Shown in pieces: positions 1-10,004 of a stretch of 48,595 nt of DNA. The translations under genes were made by a program, and so were the position numbers. The DNA comes from Mycoplasmatota bacterium (GTDB lineage: Bacteria; Bacillota_I; Bacilli_A; Izemoplasmatales; Izemoplasmataceae), in NCBI GenBank assembly GCA_030600605.1, contig JAUVLT010000005.1, positions 1 to 48,595 on the forward strand, read 5' to 3'. The notes beneath the pieces are model-generated. The model saw only the letters and a program-made list of their open reading frames with translations. It was not told the DNA's origin and did not search any database. Position 1 is the stretch's first letter; each line of letters starts with the position of its first letter.

Positions 1-2
1 CT

Positions 3-983
3 ACAAAAGAAATGAGAGCAGCAATGGCTAACGCAATTGTAGGTGATGATGTTTATCAAGATGATCCCACAATTAACGAATTAGAGGAATTAGCTGCGAA
101 GATGACAGGTAAAGAAGCATCTTTATTTGTCACAAGTGGGACAATGGGTAATCAATTATCTATCTATACACAAACATCTAGGGGAGATGAAATCATCGTT
201 GGGAAATCAGCTCATATTAAAAACTATGAAGTTGGAGCAAGCGCTGTAATTAGTGGTGTAAGTTATCACTTAATACAGGAAATTGATGGCATGATGCCTC
301 TTAATAAAATAGAAAAAGGGATTAGAGGAATAGATGTTCATTTCCCTGATACTAGTTTAATATGTATTGAAAATGCTCATGGTAGTGGTAAGGTATTATC
401 ACTTGATTACATGAAAAGTGTTTATAAGATTGCACAAGAAAATAATTTAAAAGTGCATTTAGATGGAGCTAGATTGTTTAACGCAGCTACCTATTTAAAT
501 GTTGATGCAAAAGAAATAACAAAATATGCTGATAGTGTTACTTTTTGTTTATCAAAAGGACTGGCTAGTCCAATTGGAAGTATGCTTTGTGGAACAAGAG
601 AGTTCATTGAAAAAGCTAGAAGAGGTAGAAAGTTACTAGGGGGTGGAATGAGACAAGTTGGTATCCTTGGTGCAGCTGGCCTTGTATCATTAAGAGAAAT
701 GACAAAAAGATTATATATCGATCACGAAAACGCAAAATACTTAGCTAATAAATTAAACGAAATCAAAGAAATAGAAGTAGATTATAATAGATTAGATATC
801 AATATGGTTTTTATTAAAACAGCAATTGATTATCCAGATTTAGTTGAATATTTTTTAGAAAAAGGAATATTAGTGGGTGGATATAAAGGTCGATATTTAC
901 GAATAACTGTTCATAATGACATTTCAAAAGGTGACATTGATACACTGGTCAATCAATTTATAATATATATCGAAACTCATTAA
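3..983 (+). CDS. ltaE: Low-specificity L-threonine aldolase, 5' end cut by window edge
   Basis: TKEMRAAMANAIVGDDVYQDDPTINELEELAAKMTGKEASLFVTSGTMGN and HLDGARLFNAA motifs; frame stays open to the window start, so the ATG at 12 is internal. Confidence 0.92.
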   Translation, partial: TKEMRAAMANAIVGDDVYQDDPTINELEELAAKMTGKEASLFVTSGTMGNQLSIYTQTSRGDEIIVGKSAHIKNYEVGASAVISGVSYHLIQEIDGMMPLNKIEKGIRGIDVHFPDTSLICIENAHGSGKVLSLDYMKSVYKIAQENNLKVHLDGARLFNAATYLNVDAKEITKYADSVTFCLSKGLASPIGSMLCGTREFIEKARRGRKLLGGGMRQVGILGAAGLVSLREMTKRLYIDHENAKYLANKLNEIKEIEVDYNRLDINMVFIKTAIDYPDLVEYFLEKGILVGGYKGRYLRITVHNDISKGDIDTLVNQFIIYIETH

Positions 984-1010
984 AAAAGAGCTAATCTAGC
1001 TCTTTTTCTT
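983..1010 (+). terminator. Intrinsic terminator after threonine aldolase
   Basis: AAAAAGAGCTAATCTAGCTCTTTTT inverted repeat with T-run. Confidence 0.8.
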
Positions 1011-1044
1011 TAGTTTTATTTCTAAAAAATATTTTCTCAATTCC

Positions 1045-1734
1045 TCAATTCAGATCAGTTTCCCCTTTTAACAACATTATACTACGCTTAACAATTCTTT
1101 CTTCAAACAATGTTAAACTTAAATACAGTAAGAATAGAATTACACTTCCAAAGAACCATAATTCAAAGATTCCAGTGTTTCCTAAGATAAACATCCAAGA
1201 TATTGAACCAGCCCAAACAATAATTGCCCAAATCTTAATAGAAAATCTTAATCTTGGATTTTCTTTTGAAACAAAAATTATAAAAGGTGCGATTCCCATT
1301 GATAAGAATAGACCATACAATCCAGCTGTGATAATGTGAACCCATGTCCACAGTGGATAAGTTTCAGCTAAGGCAGGAGTAATTGTAGACGTTATTAAGA
1401 ATATTGTGCTAATCACAATAAATTTATAAGCGATTTTCAGATGATACTGTTCTAATCTGAATAATGCGAGGACACAAGTTTGAATAGAAAGACCAGTAAA
1501 AATAGCCCATACTATAAATAATGCACGATTATTAAATATATTACCGATTTTACTAAAGGTGTACTGAAAAGGATTTTGTAAAGTTCCATATATTGTTGTA
1601 AAAAGTAGTGATCCAAGTAATAAACTCATAATTGTAATCCTAATTCGTCTTTCTAGTAATAGTTGCTTTTGAATATGTGCTTGATCAAATTCTTTATATA
1701 AACCTTTTAATATCTCCATAACATCACTCCCCAC
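1045..1734 (-). CDS. Multi-pass membrane protein, DUF998-like
   Basis: 229-aa ORF with several hydrophobic segments; family call is tentative. Confidence 0.6.
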   Translation of the reverse strand: MGSDVMEILKGLYKEFDQAHIQKQLLLERRIRITIMSLLLGSLLFTTIYGTLQNPFQYTFSKIGNIFNNRALFIVWAIFTGLSIQTCVLALFRLEQYHLKIAYKFIVISTIFLITSTITPALAETYPLWTWVHIITAGLYGLFLSMGIAPFIIFVSKENPRLRFSIKIWAIIVWAGSISWMFILGNTGIFELWFFGSVILFLLYLSLTLFEERIVKRSIMLLKGETDLN

Positions 1735-1829
1735 TAAGAATATTATACACTATTTTGATAAAAAGACTCAATAGCGTAATAGATTATAATAATATGTGTT
1801 ATATTATTAATAGAAGAAAAGGTGATTTG

Positions 1830-2414
1830 ATGATTATACGTAGTGTTGATTTTAAAGGTAGTCATACAGAACTTGATAAATGCCCCATTGGGAACTTGCC
1901 TGAAATTGTAATCGCAGGTAGAAGCAACGTTGGAAAAAGTAGTTTTATTAATTCTTTTTTAAACAGAAAAAATATTGCTCATACATCAGGAAGACCAGGA
2001 AAAACACAAACATTAAATTTTTATTTAGTGAATGAGTTGTTTCATTTTGTTGATGTACCTGGATATGGATATGCTCGAGTAAGCAAAACAGAACGAGAAA
2101 AGTTTGGAATGATGATCGAAGATTATTTACTACACAGAGAAAACTTAAGACTAGTTATTTTATTAGTTGATTTTAGACATATACCTTCTGAAGATGACTA
2201 TTTAATGTATAATTTCTTAAAAAGTTATGATATACCTTGTTTAGTAGTAGGAACAAAGCAAGATAAGATATCAAAAAACCAACGAATTAAACATGAAAAA
2301 ATAATTCAAAACGAATTAAAATTACATGCTGATGACTATTTTATTGCCTATTCAGCAACTTTAAAAACAAATCGTGAAAAAATTGCAAAAATCATTGAAA
2401 GTTATATCGAATAG
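1830..2414 (+). CDS. engB: Ribosome biogenesis GTP-binding protein EngB/YsxC
   Basis: IVIAGRSNVGKSSFINSF, TSGRPGKTQTLNFY, VDVPGYGYA motifs; start moved from 1755 to the ATG at 1830 behind a GAAAAGGTG ribosome-binding site. Confidence 0.95.
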   Translation: MIIRSVDFKGSHTELDKCPIGNLPEIVIAGRSNVGKSSFINSFLNRKNIAHTSGRPGKTQTLNFYLVNELFHFVDVPGYGYARVSKTEREKFGMMIEDYLLHRENLRLVILLVDFRHIPSEDDYLMYNFLKSYDIPCLVVGTKQDKISKNQRIKHEKIIQNELKLHADDYFIAYSATLKTNREKIAKIIESYIE

Positions 2415-2441
2415 AACTATAATTATAAAAGCAACATATGT

Positions 2442-2517
2442 GGAGGATTAGCTCAGTTGGTAGAGCACTTGACTCTTAATCAAGGGGTCGTAGGTTCAAA
2501 ACCTACATCCTCTACCA
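2442..2517 (+). tRNA. tRNA-Lys (anticodon CTT)
   Basis: Cloverleaf: GGAGGAT acceptor / ATCCTCT, GCTC D-stem, CTTGA-CTCTTAA-TCAAG anticodon arm, GTAGG-TTCAAAA-CCTAC T-arm, encoded CCA. Confidence 0.95.
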
Positions 2518-2619
2518 TATTTTTATTATATGAAGGTAAAAATTACTAATTCGTTTGTACTAATAACCTTTACAAAATAAAATGCTTATGTTAATATAAT
2601 TTTAAATACAGCGAATAGG

Positions 2620-2831
2620 AAGAGTATACTGCATGATTCTTGTAGAGAGTTAGTGTTTTGGTGAAAACTAACAGATAATGCAATAGAAGGTAGCCTAGGA
2701 GTAGCTATAGTGAAATAGTAGTAAGTATAGCCGTTGACTACGTTATAAGTCTCAAGTGCTTAGATTATTCTAAGAACCAAGGTGGTACCACGGATTAATT
2801 GATTCGTCCTTATTTTAGGACGATTTTTTTA
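2620..2831 (+). promoter_or_regulatory. T-box leader controlling valS
   Basis: T-box core AACCAAGGTGGTACCACGG (~2776-2793) followed by terminator GATTCGTCCTTATTTTAGGACGATTTTTTT, directly upstream of valS; TGGT matches discriminator A; plausible GTA specifier at ~2690-2692. Confidence 0.93.
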
Positions 2832-2850
2832 TTATAAAGGAGGAAATATT

Positions 2851-5457
2851 ATGAAAGAACTAGACAAGAAATACAATCACACCGAAATTGAAAAAGGTAA
2901 ATACGATTTTTGGCTTAAAGGTGGCTACTTTAAAAGTGGTGATTTAAGTAAGAAACCATTCACAATTGTGATTCCTCCACCAAATGTCACAGGAAAACTA
3001 CATTTAGGACACGCTTGGGATAACACTCTCCAAGATATTATTATAAGAAGAAAAAGAATGCAGGGTTATGATGCACTATATTTACCTGGAATGGATCACG
3101 CCGGTATCGCTACTCAAGCAAAAATCGATGCTCAACTTAAAGAACAAGGTATTTCACGTTATGAACTTGGGCGAGAAGAGTTTTTGAAAGTAGCTTGGGA
3201 CTGGAAAAAAGAATATGCCGGACATATTCGCGAACAGTGGGCAGCAATGGGTGTCAGTGTTGATTATTCAAAAGAAAGATTCACTTTAGATAAAGGGTTA
3301 AATAAAGCTGTAACTGAAGTTTTTATTAGACTTTACGAAAAGGGACTTATTTATCGCGGGAAAAGAATTATAAATTGGGACATTCAAGCAAAAACAGCAT
3401 TAAGTAATATTGAAGTTGAACATAAAGAAATAGAAGGAGCTTTTTACTATTTCAAGTATCTGCTAGAAGATGGATCTGGATTCTTAGAAATTGCAACAAC
3501 TCGCCCAGAAACAATGTATGCTGATACTGCTTTAATGATTCATCCGAAAGATGAAAGATATAAAGGCTATTTAGGTAAGAAAGCATATATTCCAGGGACT
3601 AATCGATTGATTCCAATTATTGAAGATGAATATGTGGATATAGAGTTTGGTACAGGGTGTGTGAAAGTAACTCCTGCTCATGATCCTAATGACTTTGAAG
3701 TCGGAAAAAGACACAATTTAGAAATGCTTCTTTGTATGAACGAGGATGGGACAATGAACAGTTACGCTCATAAATACGAAGGAATGGATCGTTTTGAATG
3801 TCGTAAAGCATGTGTTAAAGATTTAAAAGAATTAGGTCTATGTACAAAAATAGAAAAAGTAATTCATAACGTCGGACATAGTGAACGCACCGGAGTTATT
3901 GTCGAACCAAGACTTTCAAAACAGTGGTTCGTAAAAATGGAACCACTTAGTAAACAAGCAACAGAAAAAAATACAACAGAGTTTATCCCAGCTCGTTTCG
4001 AAAAGACATTTTTAAGATGGATGGACGGAACATATGATTGGTGTATCTCAAGACAACTTTGGTGGGGTCATAGGATACCTGCATGGTATAGAAATGATGA
4101 AATATACATTGGAAGAGAAGCTCCTGAAGGTATAGGCTGGAGCCAAGACGAAGATGTTTTAGATACTTGGTTTAGTAGTGCACTTTGGCCGTTTAGTTCT
4201 TTGGGATGGCCGGAAAAGACTGTTGACTATGCTAGGTACTACCCAACAAGTGTAATGGTTACAGGGTACGATATTATCTTCTTTTGGGTCGCTAGAATGA
4301 TTTTTCAAGGGTTAGAATTTACTGGGTGGTCACCATTCAAACAATGCCTTATTCATGGACTTATTCGCGATCATGACGGACGTAAAATGTCTAAGTCTTT
4401 AGGGAACGGTGTTGATCCATTAGACATAAAAAAACAGTATGGAATTGATACACTTCGTTACTTTTTAACAACAAATAGTGCTCCAGGACAAGACTTGCGT
4501 TTTGAAATTGAGAAAGTGGAAAGCAGCTGGAACTTCATAAATAAGCTATGGAATATTTCGAGATTCACATTAATGAATTTAGGTGATTTTGGTATTGACG
4601 ATATTGAAATTGATACTGAGGAATTAACATTACCTGATAAGTGGATCTTAGCAAAGTTAAATATAATAATCAAAGAGATGGATTATAACTACGAGAAATT
4701 TGAATTTGGTGAAGCAGCTAGAAGTGTTCATAATTTTAGTTGGGATGATTTTGCTGCTTGGTATTTAGAAATTAGTAAATTATCATTGAATAGTGGTGAT
4801 GAGAAAATAATAAAACGTACAAAATCAATCTTGTCATACACTTTGCTTAACATAATGAAACTACTTCATCCTTTTATGCCGTTTGTGACTGAAGAAATCT
4901 ATCAGAAGATACCACACATTGAAGAATCAATTATGATTTCTTCATGGCCAATTGAAATTGAAGAATTTAGTAATTACAAAGCAATTAAAGATTTTGAAGT
5001 GATTCAAGAAATAATAAAAAGCGTTAGAAATATTAGAGCGAATTATAATGTAGCTCCTAGTAAGAAAATTGATATCCTAATTAAAACTAAAAACGATACA
5101 ATTGAAGCATTGCTTAATCAAAATATGGAAATACTTAATAAATTTATCAATCCAGAATCACTTATAATTAGTTCGTACATCGAACTAAAGACAGAGGCGA
5201 TTACAACAATTTTCCCAGAGTTAGAAATGTATTTACCACTAGGAAGTTTAATTGATATTAAAGAGGAAATTGCGAGATTAGAAAACGAATTAAGCAAAAT
5301 AGAATCAGAAATATCAAGAGCAAAAAAGATGCTTTCTAATGAAAAATTTATCAATAAAGCACCAATTAGCAAAGTTGAGTTAGAAAAAACCAAATTAATC
5401 AATTACCAAGAACACTACTCAACAATAAAAGCTAGAATTAAAGAACTTAAAGAATAA
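2851..5457 (+). CDS. valS: Valyl-tRNA synthetase
   Basis: [47 protein letters not shown]-box upstream; C-terminal coiled coil. Confidence 0.98.
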   Translation: MKELDKKYNHTEIEKGKYDFWLKGGYFKSGDLSKKPFTIVIPPPNVTGKLHLGHAWDNTLQDIIIRRKRMQGYDALYLPGMDHAGIATQAKIDAQLKEQGISRYELGREEFLKVAWDWKKEYAGHIREQWAAMGVSVDYSKERFTLDKGLNKAVTEVFIRLYEKGLIYRGKRIINWDIQAKTALSNIEVEHKEIEGAFYYFKYLLEDGSGFLEIATTRPETMYADTALMIHPKDERYKGYLGKKAYIPGTNRLIPIIEDEYVDIEFGTGCVKVTPAHDPNDFEVGKRHNLEMLLCMNEDGTMNSYAHKYEGMDRFECRKACVKDLKELGLCTKIEKVIHNVGHSERTGVIVEPRLSKQWFVKMEPLSKQATEKNTTEFIPARFEKTFLRWMDGTYDWCISRQLWWGHRIPAWYRNDEIYIGREAPEGIGWSQDEDVLDTWFSSALWPFSSLGWPEKTVDYARYYPTSVMVTGYDIIFFWVARMIFQGLEFTGWSPFKQCLIHGLIRDHDGRKMSKSLGNGVDPLDIKKQYGIDTLRYFLTTNSAPGQDLRFEIEKVESSWNFINKLWNISRFTLMNLGDFGIDDIEIDTEELTLPDKWILAKLNIIIKEMDYNYEKFEFGEAARSVHNFSWDDFAAWYLEISKLSLNSGDEKIIKRTKSILSYTLLNIMKLLHPFMPFVTEEIYQKIPHIEESIMISSWPIEIEEFSNYKAIKDFEVIQEIIKSVRNIRANYNVAPSKKIDILIKTKNDTIEALLNQNMEILNKFINPESLIISSYIELKTEAITTIFPELEMYLPLGSLIDIKEEIARLENELSKIESEISRAKKMLSNEKFINKAPISKVELEKTKLINYQEHYSTIKARIKELKE

Positions 5458-6713
5458 TGTTTACAAATTTAGATGCCGCTGTTAAATGGATTGAATCAAT
5501 AAAAAGATTTGGAGACAAATATGACTTATCAAGAATGGAACTTGCTTGTAATATTTTAGGTAATCCTGAAAATGATTTAGTTGTAATTCATGTCGCAGGG
5601 ACCAACGGGAAAGGTTCAACTGTTTCATACTTAAAAAACATTTTATTATCTGAAGGATATAATGTGGGGGCTTTCACAAGTCCCTACATTGTCAGATTTA
5701 ATGAACGTATCACCTATAATTATAATGATATTACTAGTGAGGAGCTTCTATATTATATTAATAAGGTATATAGTTTGCATTACGAAGTATTAGAAAAATA
5801 TAATGATGCAATTTCTTTCTTTGAATTGATTACTTTAATATCATTACTCTTTTTTAAAGATAAAAATTGTGATTTTGTTATATACGAAGTTGGATTAGGC
5901 GGGCGCTTAGATGCAACCAATATTGTGAAACCCATTATCACAGCTATTACTAACATTAACTTTGACCATATGCACATTTTAGGATCCACTTTGGAAGAGA
6001 TTGCTTTTTGTAAGTTAGGAATTGTTAAAGAAGGTATTCCTTTAGTTACATCTGAAATTAATCCTGACTTATTAGAGATGTTCAAGGATTATTGTGAAAA
6101 AAAGAAAGCTAATCTAACGATTGTAAATGAAAAAGATATTACTAATCCTCAATATGGAGAGTTAACAAGTTTTAAATATAAAGAGGAAGATTTTTTAATA
6201 AAAATGATGGGGACTCATCAAGTAGTTAACGCCTCACTAGCAATTGAAATAGTAAAACAACTAAACAACTTAAAGAAAACAAATGTATCTCTAAGTAATA
6301 TAGAGTTAGGACTATTAAAAACTAACTGGCCAGGAAGACTAGAAACATTCGGATCAATTGTCTTAGATGGAGCTCACAATATTGGTGGGGCAACTGTCTT
6401 AAGAGATTCAATGCGAGCACTTTATAAAGATAAGTATATTAAAGTATTATTCACATCAATGGCGGATAAAGAATACTTTGATGTTATTCAAGTACTTGAA
6501 ACTTTCGCAGATGAAATCCATTTTACTGATTTTGATTATGCTCGATGTGAAACAGCACAAAATCTATATAGTGTCTCCAGCCATCCTAAAAAGTACTTAG
6601 AAAGTAATGTTGATGACGCTTTAGAATCTTTGACAGATTTAAAAGATAATGAGATATTGCTAATCACAGGTAGTTTGTACTTTATCAGTTTAGTTAGAAA
6701 AAAAATAAAATAG
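5457..6713 (+). CDS. folC: Folylpolyglutamate synthase/dihydrofolate synthase
   Basis: HVAGTNGKGSTVSYL, GAFTSPYIVRFNERI, VGLGGRLDATN; start overlaps the valS stop by 1 nt. Confidence 0.96.
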   Translation: MFTNLDAAVKWIESIKRFGDKYDLSRMELACNILGNPENDLVVIHVAGTNGKGSTVSYLKNILLSEGYNVGAFTSPYIVRFNERITYNYNDITSEELLYYINKVYSLHYEVLEKYNDAISFFELITLISLLFFKDKNCDFVIYEVGLGGRLDATNIVKPIITAITNINFDHMHILGSTLEEIAFCKLGIVKEGIPLVTSEINPDLLEMFKDYCEKKKANLTIVNEKDITNPQYGELTSFKYKEEDFLIKMMGTHQVVNASLAIEIVKQLNNLKKTNVSLSNIELGLLKTNWPGRLETFGSIVLDGAHNIGGATVLRDSMRALYKDKYIKVLFTSMADKEYFDVIQVLETFADEIHFTDFDYARCETAQNLYSVSSHPKKYLESNVDDALESLTDLKDNEILLITGSLYFISLVRKKIK

Positions 6714-6736
6714 TGCCGAGGCACTATTTTTTTTTG
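6713..6736 (+). terminator. Short intrinsic terminator between folC and radC
   Basis: TAGTGCCGAGGCACTATTTTTTTTT. Confidence 0.75.
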
Positions 6737-6748
6737 AGGAGGATACTT

Positions 6749-7426
6749 ATGTTTATGATTAAAGAAATACCAATTGAAGAAAGACCTAGAGAAAGATTTT
6801 TAAAATATCCAAAAGCAGCAATTAGTAATCATGAGTTAATAGCAATCATCTTAAGAACAGGCTCTAGACAAGAAAGTGTAATTGATTTGGCTAAAAGAGT
6901 TCTTTATAGGTATGATAATTTAAAAGCACTTAGTAATGCACCTATTAAAGATTTGATGAAGATTAGAGGAATAGGTACTTCAAAAGCTATCGAATTACTT
7001 GCTGCTTTTGAACTTGGAAAAAGGGTTATTAAAGAAAGTTTTGTTTCGCAAGTAAAACTCCATTCCCCAGAATCCATTTTTTTATTTTTAAAAGATGATT
7101 TAGAAATGAAAACCCAAGAACACTTTGTTGCTTTATACTTGAATACGAAAGGAGAACTAGTAAAAAAGGAAACATTATTCATTGGTTCTTTAAATAGTTC
7201 TCTAATTCATCCCCGTGAGTTATTTAAACATGCCGTCATAAATAGTGCAGCAACAATAATAGTGGCTCATAATCATCCTAGTGGAGATCCAACCCCCTCA
7301 AAACAAGATATTGATATAACTAGAATCCTTTATAAAAATGGAAAGATGATGGATATCGAGTTACTTGATCATATTATAATAGGAAAAGATCGCTATTATT
7401 CTTTTAAAGAAAAGGGAATAATCTAA
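6749..7426 (+). CDS. radC: RadC family (JAB/MPN domain) DNA repair protein
   Basis: IPIEERPRERF N-terminus, VAHNHPSGDPTPSKQDI; start moved to 6749, behind GAGGAGG. Confidence 0.95.
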   Translation: MFMIKEIPIEERPRERFLKYPKAAISNHELIAIILRTGSRQESVIDLAKRVLYRYDNLKALSNAPIKDLMKIRGIGTSKAIELLAAFELGKRVIKESFVSQVKLHSPESIFLFLKDDLEMKTQEHFVALYLNTKGELVKKETLFIGSLNSSLIHPRELFKHAVINSAATIIVAHNHPSGDPTPSKQDIDITRILYKNGKMMDIELLDHIIIGKDRYYSFKEKGII

Positions 7427-7452
7427 AAACCTTCCATTTTGGAAGGTTTTAT
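7427..7452 (+). terminator. Intrinsic terminator after radC
   Basis: AAACCTTCCATTTTGGAAGGTTTT. Confidence 0.85.
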
Positions 7453-7454
7453 TT

Positions 7455-7790
7455 GTAATTACCGTATTTATCATAATCATAAGAACAAAGCCACCTATTC
7501 CAACTCCGATAATTAAAAATATCTTGAGAAGCATTATACCAATACTAATATTAGTAACTCCTAATGTGAAATCGGGATAGCTTGTTTGATATGTTGTGGT
7601 TTCAATCACATATGTCCCAGCTTCAACAAACTGAATAGTCATAATGGCGTCATAATTATTAACACTAACCGATTTATTATCTACTAGTTTTTTAGCAATA
7701 ACAACATTAGATGTATTTGTTTGTTGGTAAATAACAAAGATTTATCTTGAATTAATATCAATTTTTTGTATAATAAGTATGGCTTTCCAT
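7455..7790 (-). pseudogene. Decayed fragment of a small membrane/signal-type protein
   Basis: Reverse frame reads LILWKAILIIQKIDINSR*IFVIYQQTNTSNVVIAKKLVDNKSVSVNNYDAIMTIQFVEAGTYVIETTTYQTS...GIMLLKIFLIIGVGIGGFVLMIMI; in-frame stop upstream, no own stop before radC, 3' end runs through the radC terminator. Confidence 0.5.
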
Positions 7791-7808
7791 AATATCAAGT
7801 AAAAATGA

Positions 7809-7837
7809 TTGACAAATTATTAATTATGAGGTATTAT
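7809..7837 (+). promoter_or_regulatory. Sigma-A promoter of the rplU operon
   Basis: TTGACA (7809-7814), 17-bp spacer, TATTAT (7832-7837). Confidence 0.88.
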
Positions 7838-7839
7838 TT

Positions 7840-7930
7840 TAACGCTGAATAACGGCATACCGCACAGAAAAGGTTAAAGCATATTTGCACCTTAATGGCG
7901 AGTCTTAACTAAAATAATGAGGAGGTGCTT
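7840..7930 (+). promoter_or_regulatory. Probable ribosomal protein L21 leader RNA
   Basis: ~80-nt leader between a strong promoter and rplU with structured sequence AACGGCATACCGCACAG...TTTGCACCTTAATGGCGAGTCTT; position matches known L21 leaders. Confidence 0.6.
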
Positions 7931-7931
7931 T

Positions 7932-8240
7932 ATGTACGCAATAATCGAAACAGGTGGAAAACAAGTTAGAGTTTCTGAAGGAAAACTAATTTACGTTGAA
8001 AAACTCGACGTAAACGAAGGAGAAAACTTCACATTTGACAAAGTATTAATGGTTGGTGGAGAATCTTTAAGAATTGGTAATCCTTATGTTGAAGGTGTTA
8101 CAGTAGACGCAACAGTTGAAAAACACGGTAAACAAAAGAAACTTATAATATTCAAGTTTAAAGCCAAAAAGAAATATCGTCGTAAACAAGGACACAGACA
8201 GTCTTATACAAAACTAACAGTTACAAAAATAAATGGTTAG
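7932..8240 (+). CDS. rplU: 50S ribosomal protein L21
   Basis: [17 protein letters not shown]; upstream in-frame ATG at 7917 overlaps the Shine-Dalgarno (ATGAGGAGGTG), so start is 7932. Confidence 0.98.
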   Translation: MYAIIETGGKQVRVSEGKLIYVEKLDVNEGENFTFDKVLMVGGESLRIGNPYVEGVTVDATVEKHGKQKKLIIFKFKAKKKYRRKQGHRQSYTKLTVTKING

Positions 8241-8266
8241 AATTAAAAAAATCGGAGGTGACTTAA

Positions 8267-8551
8267 ATGTTAATAGAAATTAATGTCTTAAAATGTATGG
8301 CTTCTAAAAAGGGTGTTGGATCTACAAAAAACGGACGTGATTCAGAATCTAAAAGACTTGGAGCTAAATTATCAGACGGTCAATTCTGTACAGCTGGTTC
8401 TATCATTTATCGTCAAAGAGGAACAAAAGTACATCCAGGAAACAATGTAGGTATCGGCGGAGACGATACATTATATAGTAAAATGGATGGAAATGTTAAA
8501 TTTGAACGTAAAGGTAGAAATAGAAAACAAGCTTCAGTATACCCTGCATAA
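8267..8551 (+). CDS. rpmA: 50S ribosomal protein L27 with atypical N-terminal extension
   Basis: [23 protein letters not shown]...[21 protein letters not shown] ribosome-binding site spaced for the ATG at 8267. Confidence 0.97.
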   Translation: MLIEINVLKCMASKKGVGSTKNGRDSESKRLGAKLSDGQFCTAGSIIYRQRGTKVHPGNNVGIGGDDTLYSKMDGNVKFERKGRNRKQASVYPA

Positions 8552-8556
8552 TTAGT

Positions 8557-8587
8557 TGGCAAATCACAAACGTGGTTTGCCATTTTT
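8557..8587 (+). terminator. Intrinsic terminator after rpmA
   Basis: TGGCAAA...TTTGCCATTTTT. Confidence 0.75.
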
Positions 8588-8634
8588 ATTGAAAATGTTA
8601 TAATATCAGTATAATTAATGTATGAGGTGAGATT

Positions 8635-9123
8635 ATGTTAACCTACGCTGTATATAGTGATTTGGACGAAATTGAAAAATTAGCTAATTTAGTGATTAGA
8701 GATATGGAATATTTTAGTATTCCACAGTGGAAAAAAGGCTATCCAGCTTATTCTGATTTTCAAAATGATATTGATAGTAATGCTCTTATTATATATAAGG
8801 AAAAAAACATAATACTTGGAACAATAACAATTTTACCTGAAGATGATCCACCTTATAAAACAATTAACTCATGGCTAAAAGAAAAAAGTATTGTAATTCA
8901 TCGTATGCTTGTTAGTCCTAAATCGAGAAATAAAGGGATTGCTAAAAGCTTATTAGATGAAGCAATAAAAATTGGCAAAAAGGGAAATTATGAATCAATT
9001 AAAATTGATACTCATTTAGAAAACTATAAAATGCGCAGTTTCTTAAAGAAAAACGGATTTATTGAACTAGATTATTTAGAAACAATCGATCGTTTAGCTT
9101 ATGAACTTGTCTTGGAGGAATAA
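8635..9123 (+). CDS. GNAT family N-acetyltransferase
   Basis: VIHRMLVSPKSRNKGIAKSLLDEAIKIGKK, FLKKNGFIELDY. Confidence 0.85.
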   Translation: MLTYAVYSDLDEIEKLANLVIRDMEYFSIPQWKKGYPAYSDFQNDIDSNALIIYKEKNIILGTITILPEDDPPYKTINSWLKEKSIVIHRMLVSPKSRNKGIAKSLLDEAIKIGKKGNYESIKIDTHLENYKMRSFLKKNGFIELDYLETIDRLAYELVLEE

Positions 9124-9125
9124 AG

Positions 9126-9464
9126 ATGAAGAAATTATTAGTTGTATGGAAATCAGAAAATGAAATAGATATTCATAATTTTGTTATTCCTTATGTTTAT
9201 AACTCTAAAAAACATGAGTGGTTTAGTGAGGTTGAATTACTCATTTGGGGAGCATCAAAAGAAAAGGTTATGGAAGATACAATAATTCAACAACGTCTTA
9301 AAAACCTAATTAAAAACGAAGTGAATCTCTATGCATGCAAAACATGTGCTGATAATGTTGGTGCGACAGATTTACTTGAAAGTCTAGGTGTGAAGGTGAT
9401 GTATTCTGGAGTGTTTCTTAGCGATAAGATGAAAGACCCGGATACTGAAGTACTAACAATATGA
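9126..9464 (+). CDS. DsrE-like family protein
   Basis: 112-aa protein with ELLIWGASKEKV...LYACKTCADNVGATDLLESLGVKV; DsrE-type architecture, stops with TGA. Confidence 0.6.
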   Translation: MKKLLVVWKSENEIDIHNFVIPYVYNSKKHEWFSEVELLIWGASKEKVMEDTIIQQRLKNLIKNEVNLYACKTCADNVGATDLLESLGVKVMYSGVFLSDKMKDPDTEVLTI

Positions 9465-9973
9465 TGAATAGAATAATTGTTTTAGGACCAAGTGGAACTG
9501 GTAAAACAACAATTTGTCGAATACTTGGGGAGAAACTAGGGTTAAAAGCACTACACTTAGACTCAATCTATTGGAAAAAGAATTGGAATAATATCGGTAA
9601 AGTAGAATTTGATAATTATATGAAAGATTTCTTTCGTAAAAATAGAAAATGGGTAATAGATGGTAATTATACTAATAACCGTCATTTCCAATATCGTTTA
9701 GATTTAGCGGATACAGTTGTCTTATTAGATTTTGGTCTTCAAGTATCATTAAAAGGAATTCATGAACGAGCTGAAAAATATAAACATCGTAGTCGCGCTG
9801 ATATGGCTGAAGGATGTGTTGAGGGAATTGATCAAGAATTCTTGCAGTATACAGCGTTTTATAAAAACAAAGGAAGATATGTTAAAGCGATAATTGAAAA
9901 GTATGAAAATAAAAAACAAATTTTAATATTTAAATCAAGAGATGAAATCCATCAGTGGATTAATGCTTTATAG
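9461..9973 (+). CDS. P-loop kinase, topology-modulation (FlaR)/adenylate-kinase-like
   Basis: VLGPSGTGKTTICRIL, LHLDSIYW, WVIDGNY motifs. Confidence 0.75.
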   Translation: MMNRIIVLGPSGTGKTTICRILGEKLGLKALHLDSIYWKKNWNNIGKVEFDNYMKDFFRKNRKWVIDGNYTNNRHFQYRLDLADTVVLLDFGLQVSLKGIHERAEKYKHRSRADMAEGCVEGIDQEFLQYTAFYKNKGRYVKAIIEKYENKKQILIFKSRDEIHQWINAL

Positions 9974-10004
9974 ATTATTATAAAGCATTTTAGGAGGTAC
10001 AAAT

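Noticed and set aside
2442-2831. tRNA-Lys as the cognate tRNA of the adjacent T-box
   Set aside because: The T-box is in the leader of valS with a likely GTA specifier; adjacency to tRNA-Lys appears incidental.
6713-6748. N-terminal extension MPRHYFFLRRIL of RadC
   Set aside because: It translates the folC terminator hairpin and the ribosome-binding site; the ATG at 6749 is the sensible start.
4458-7182. Antisense ORFs at 4458-4673, 5118-5402, 5780-6085, 6536-6724, 6904-7182
   Set aside because: All lie opposite well-supported valS, folC and radC and have Ser/Ile/Leu-rich shadow composition.
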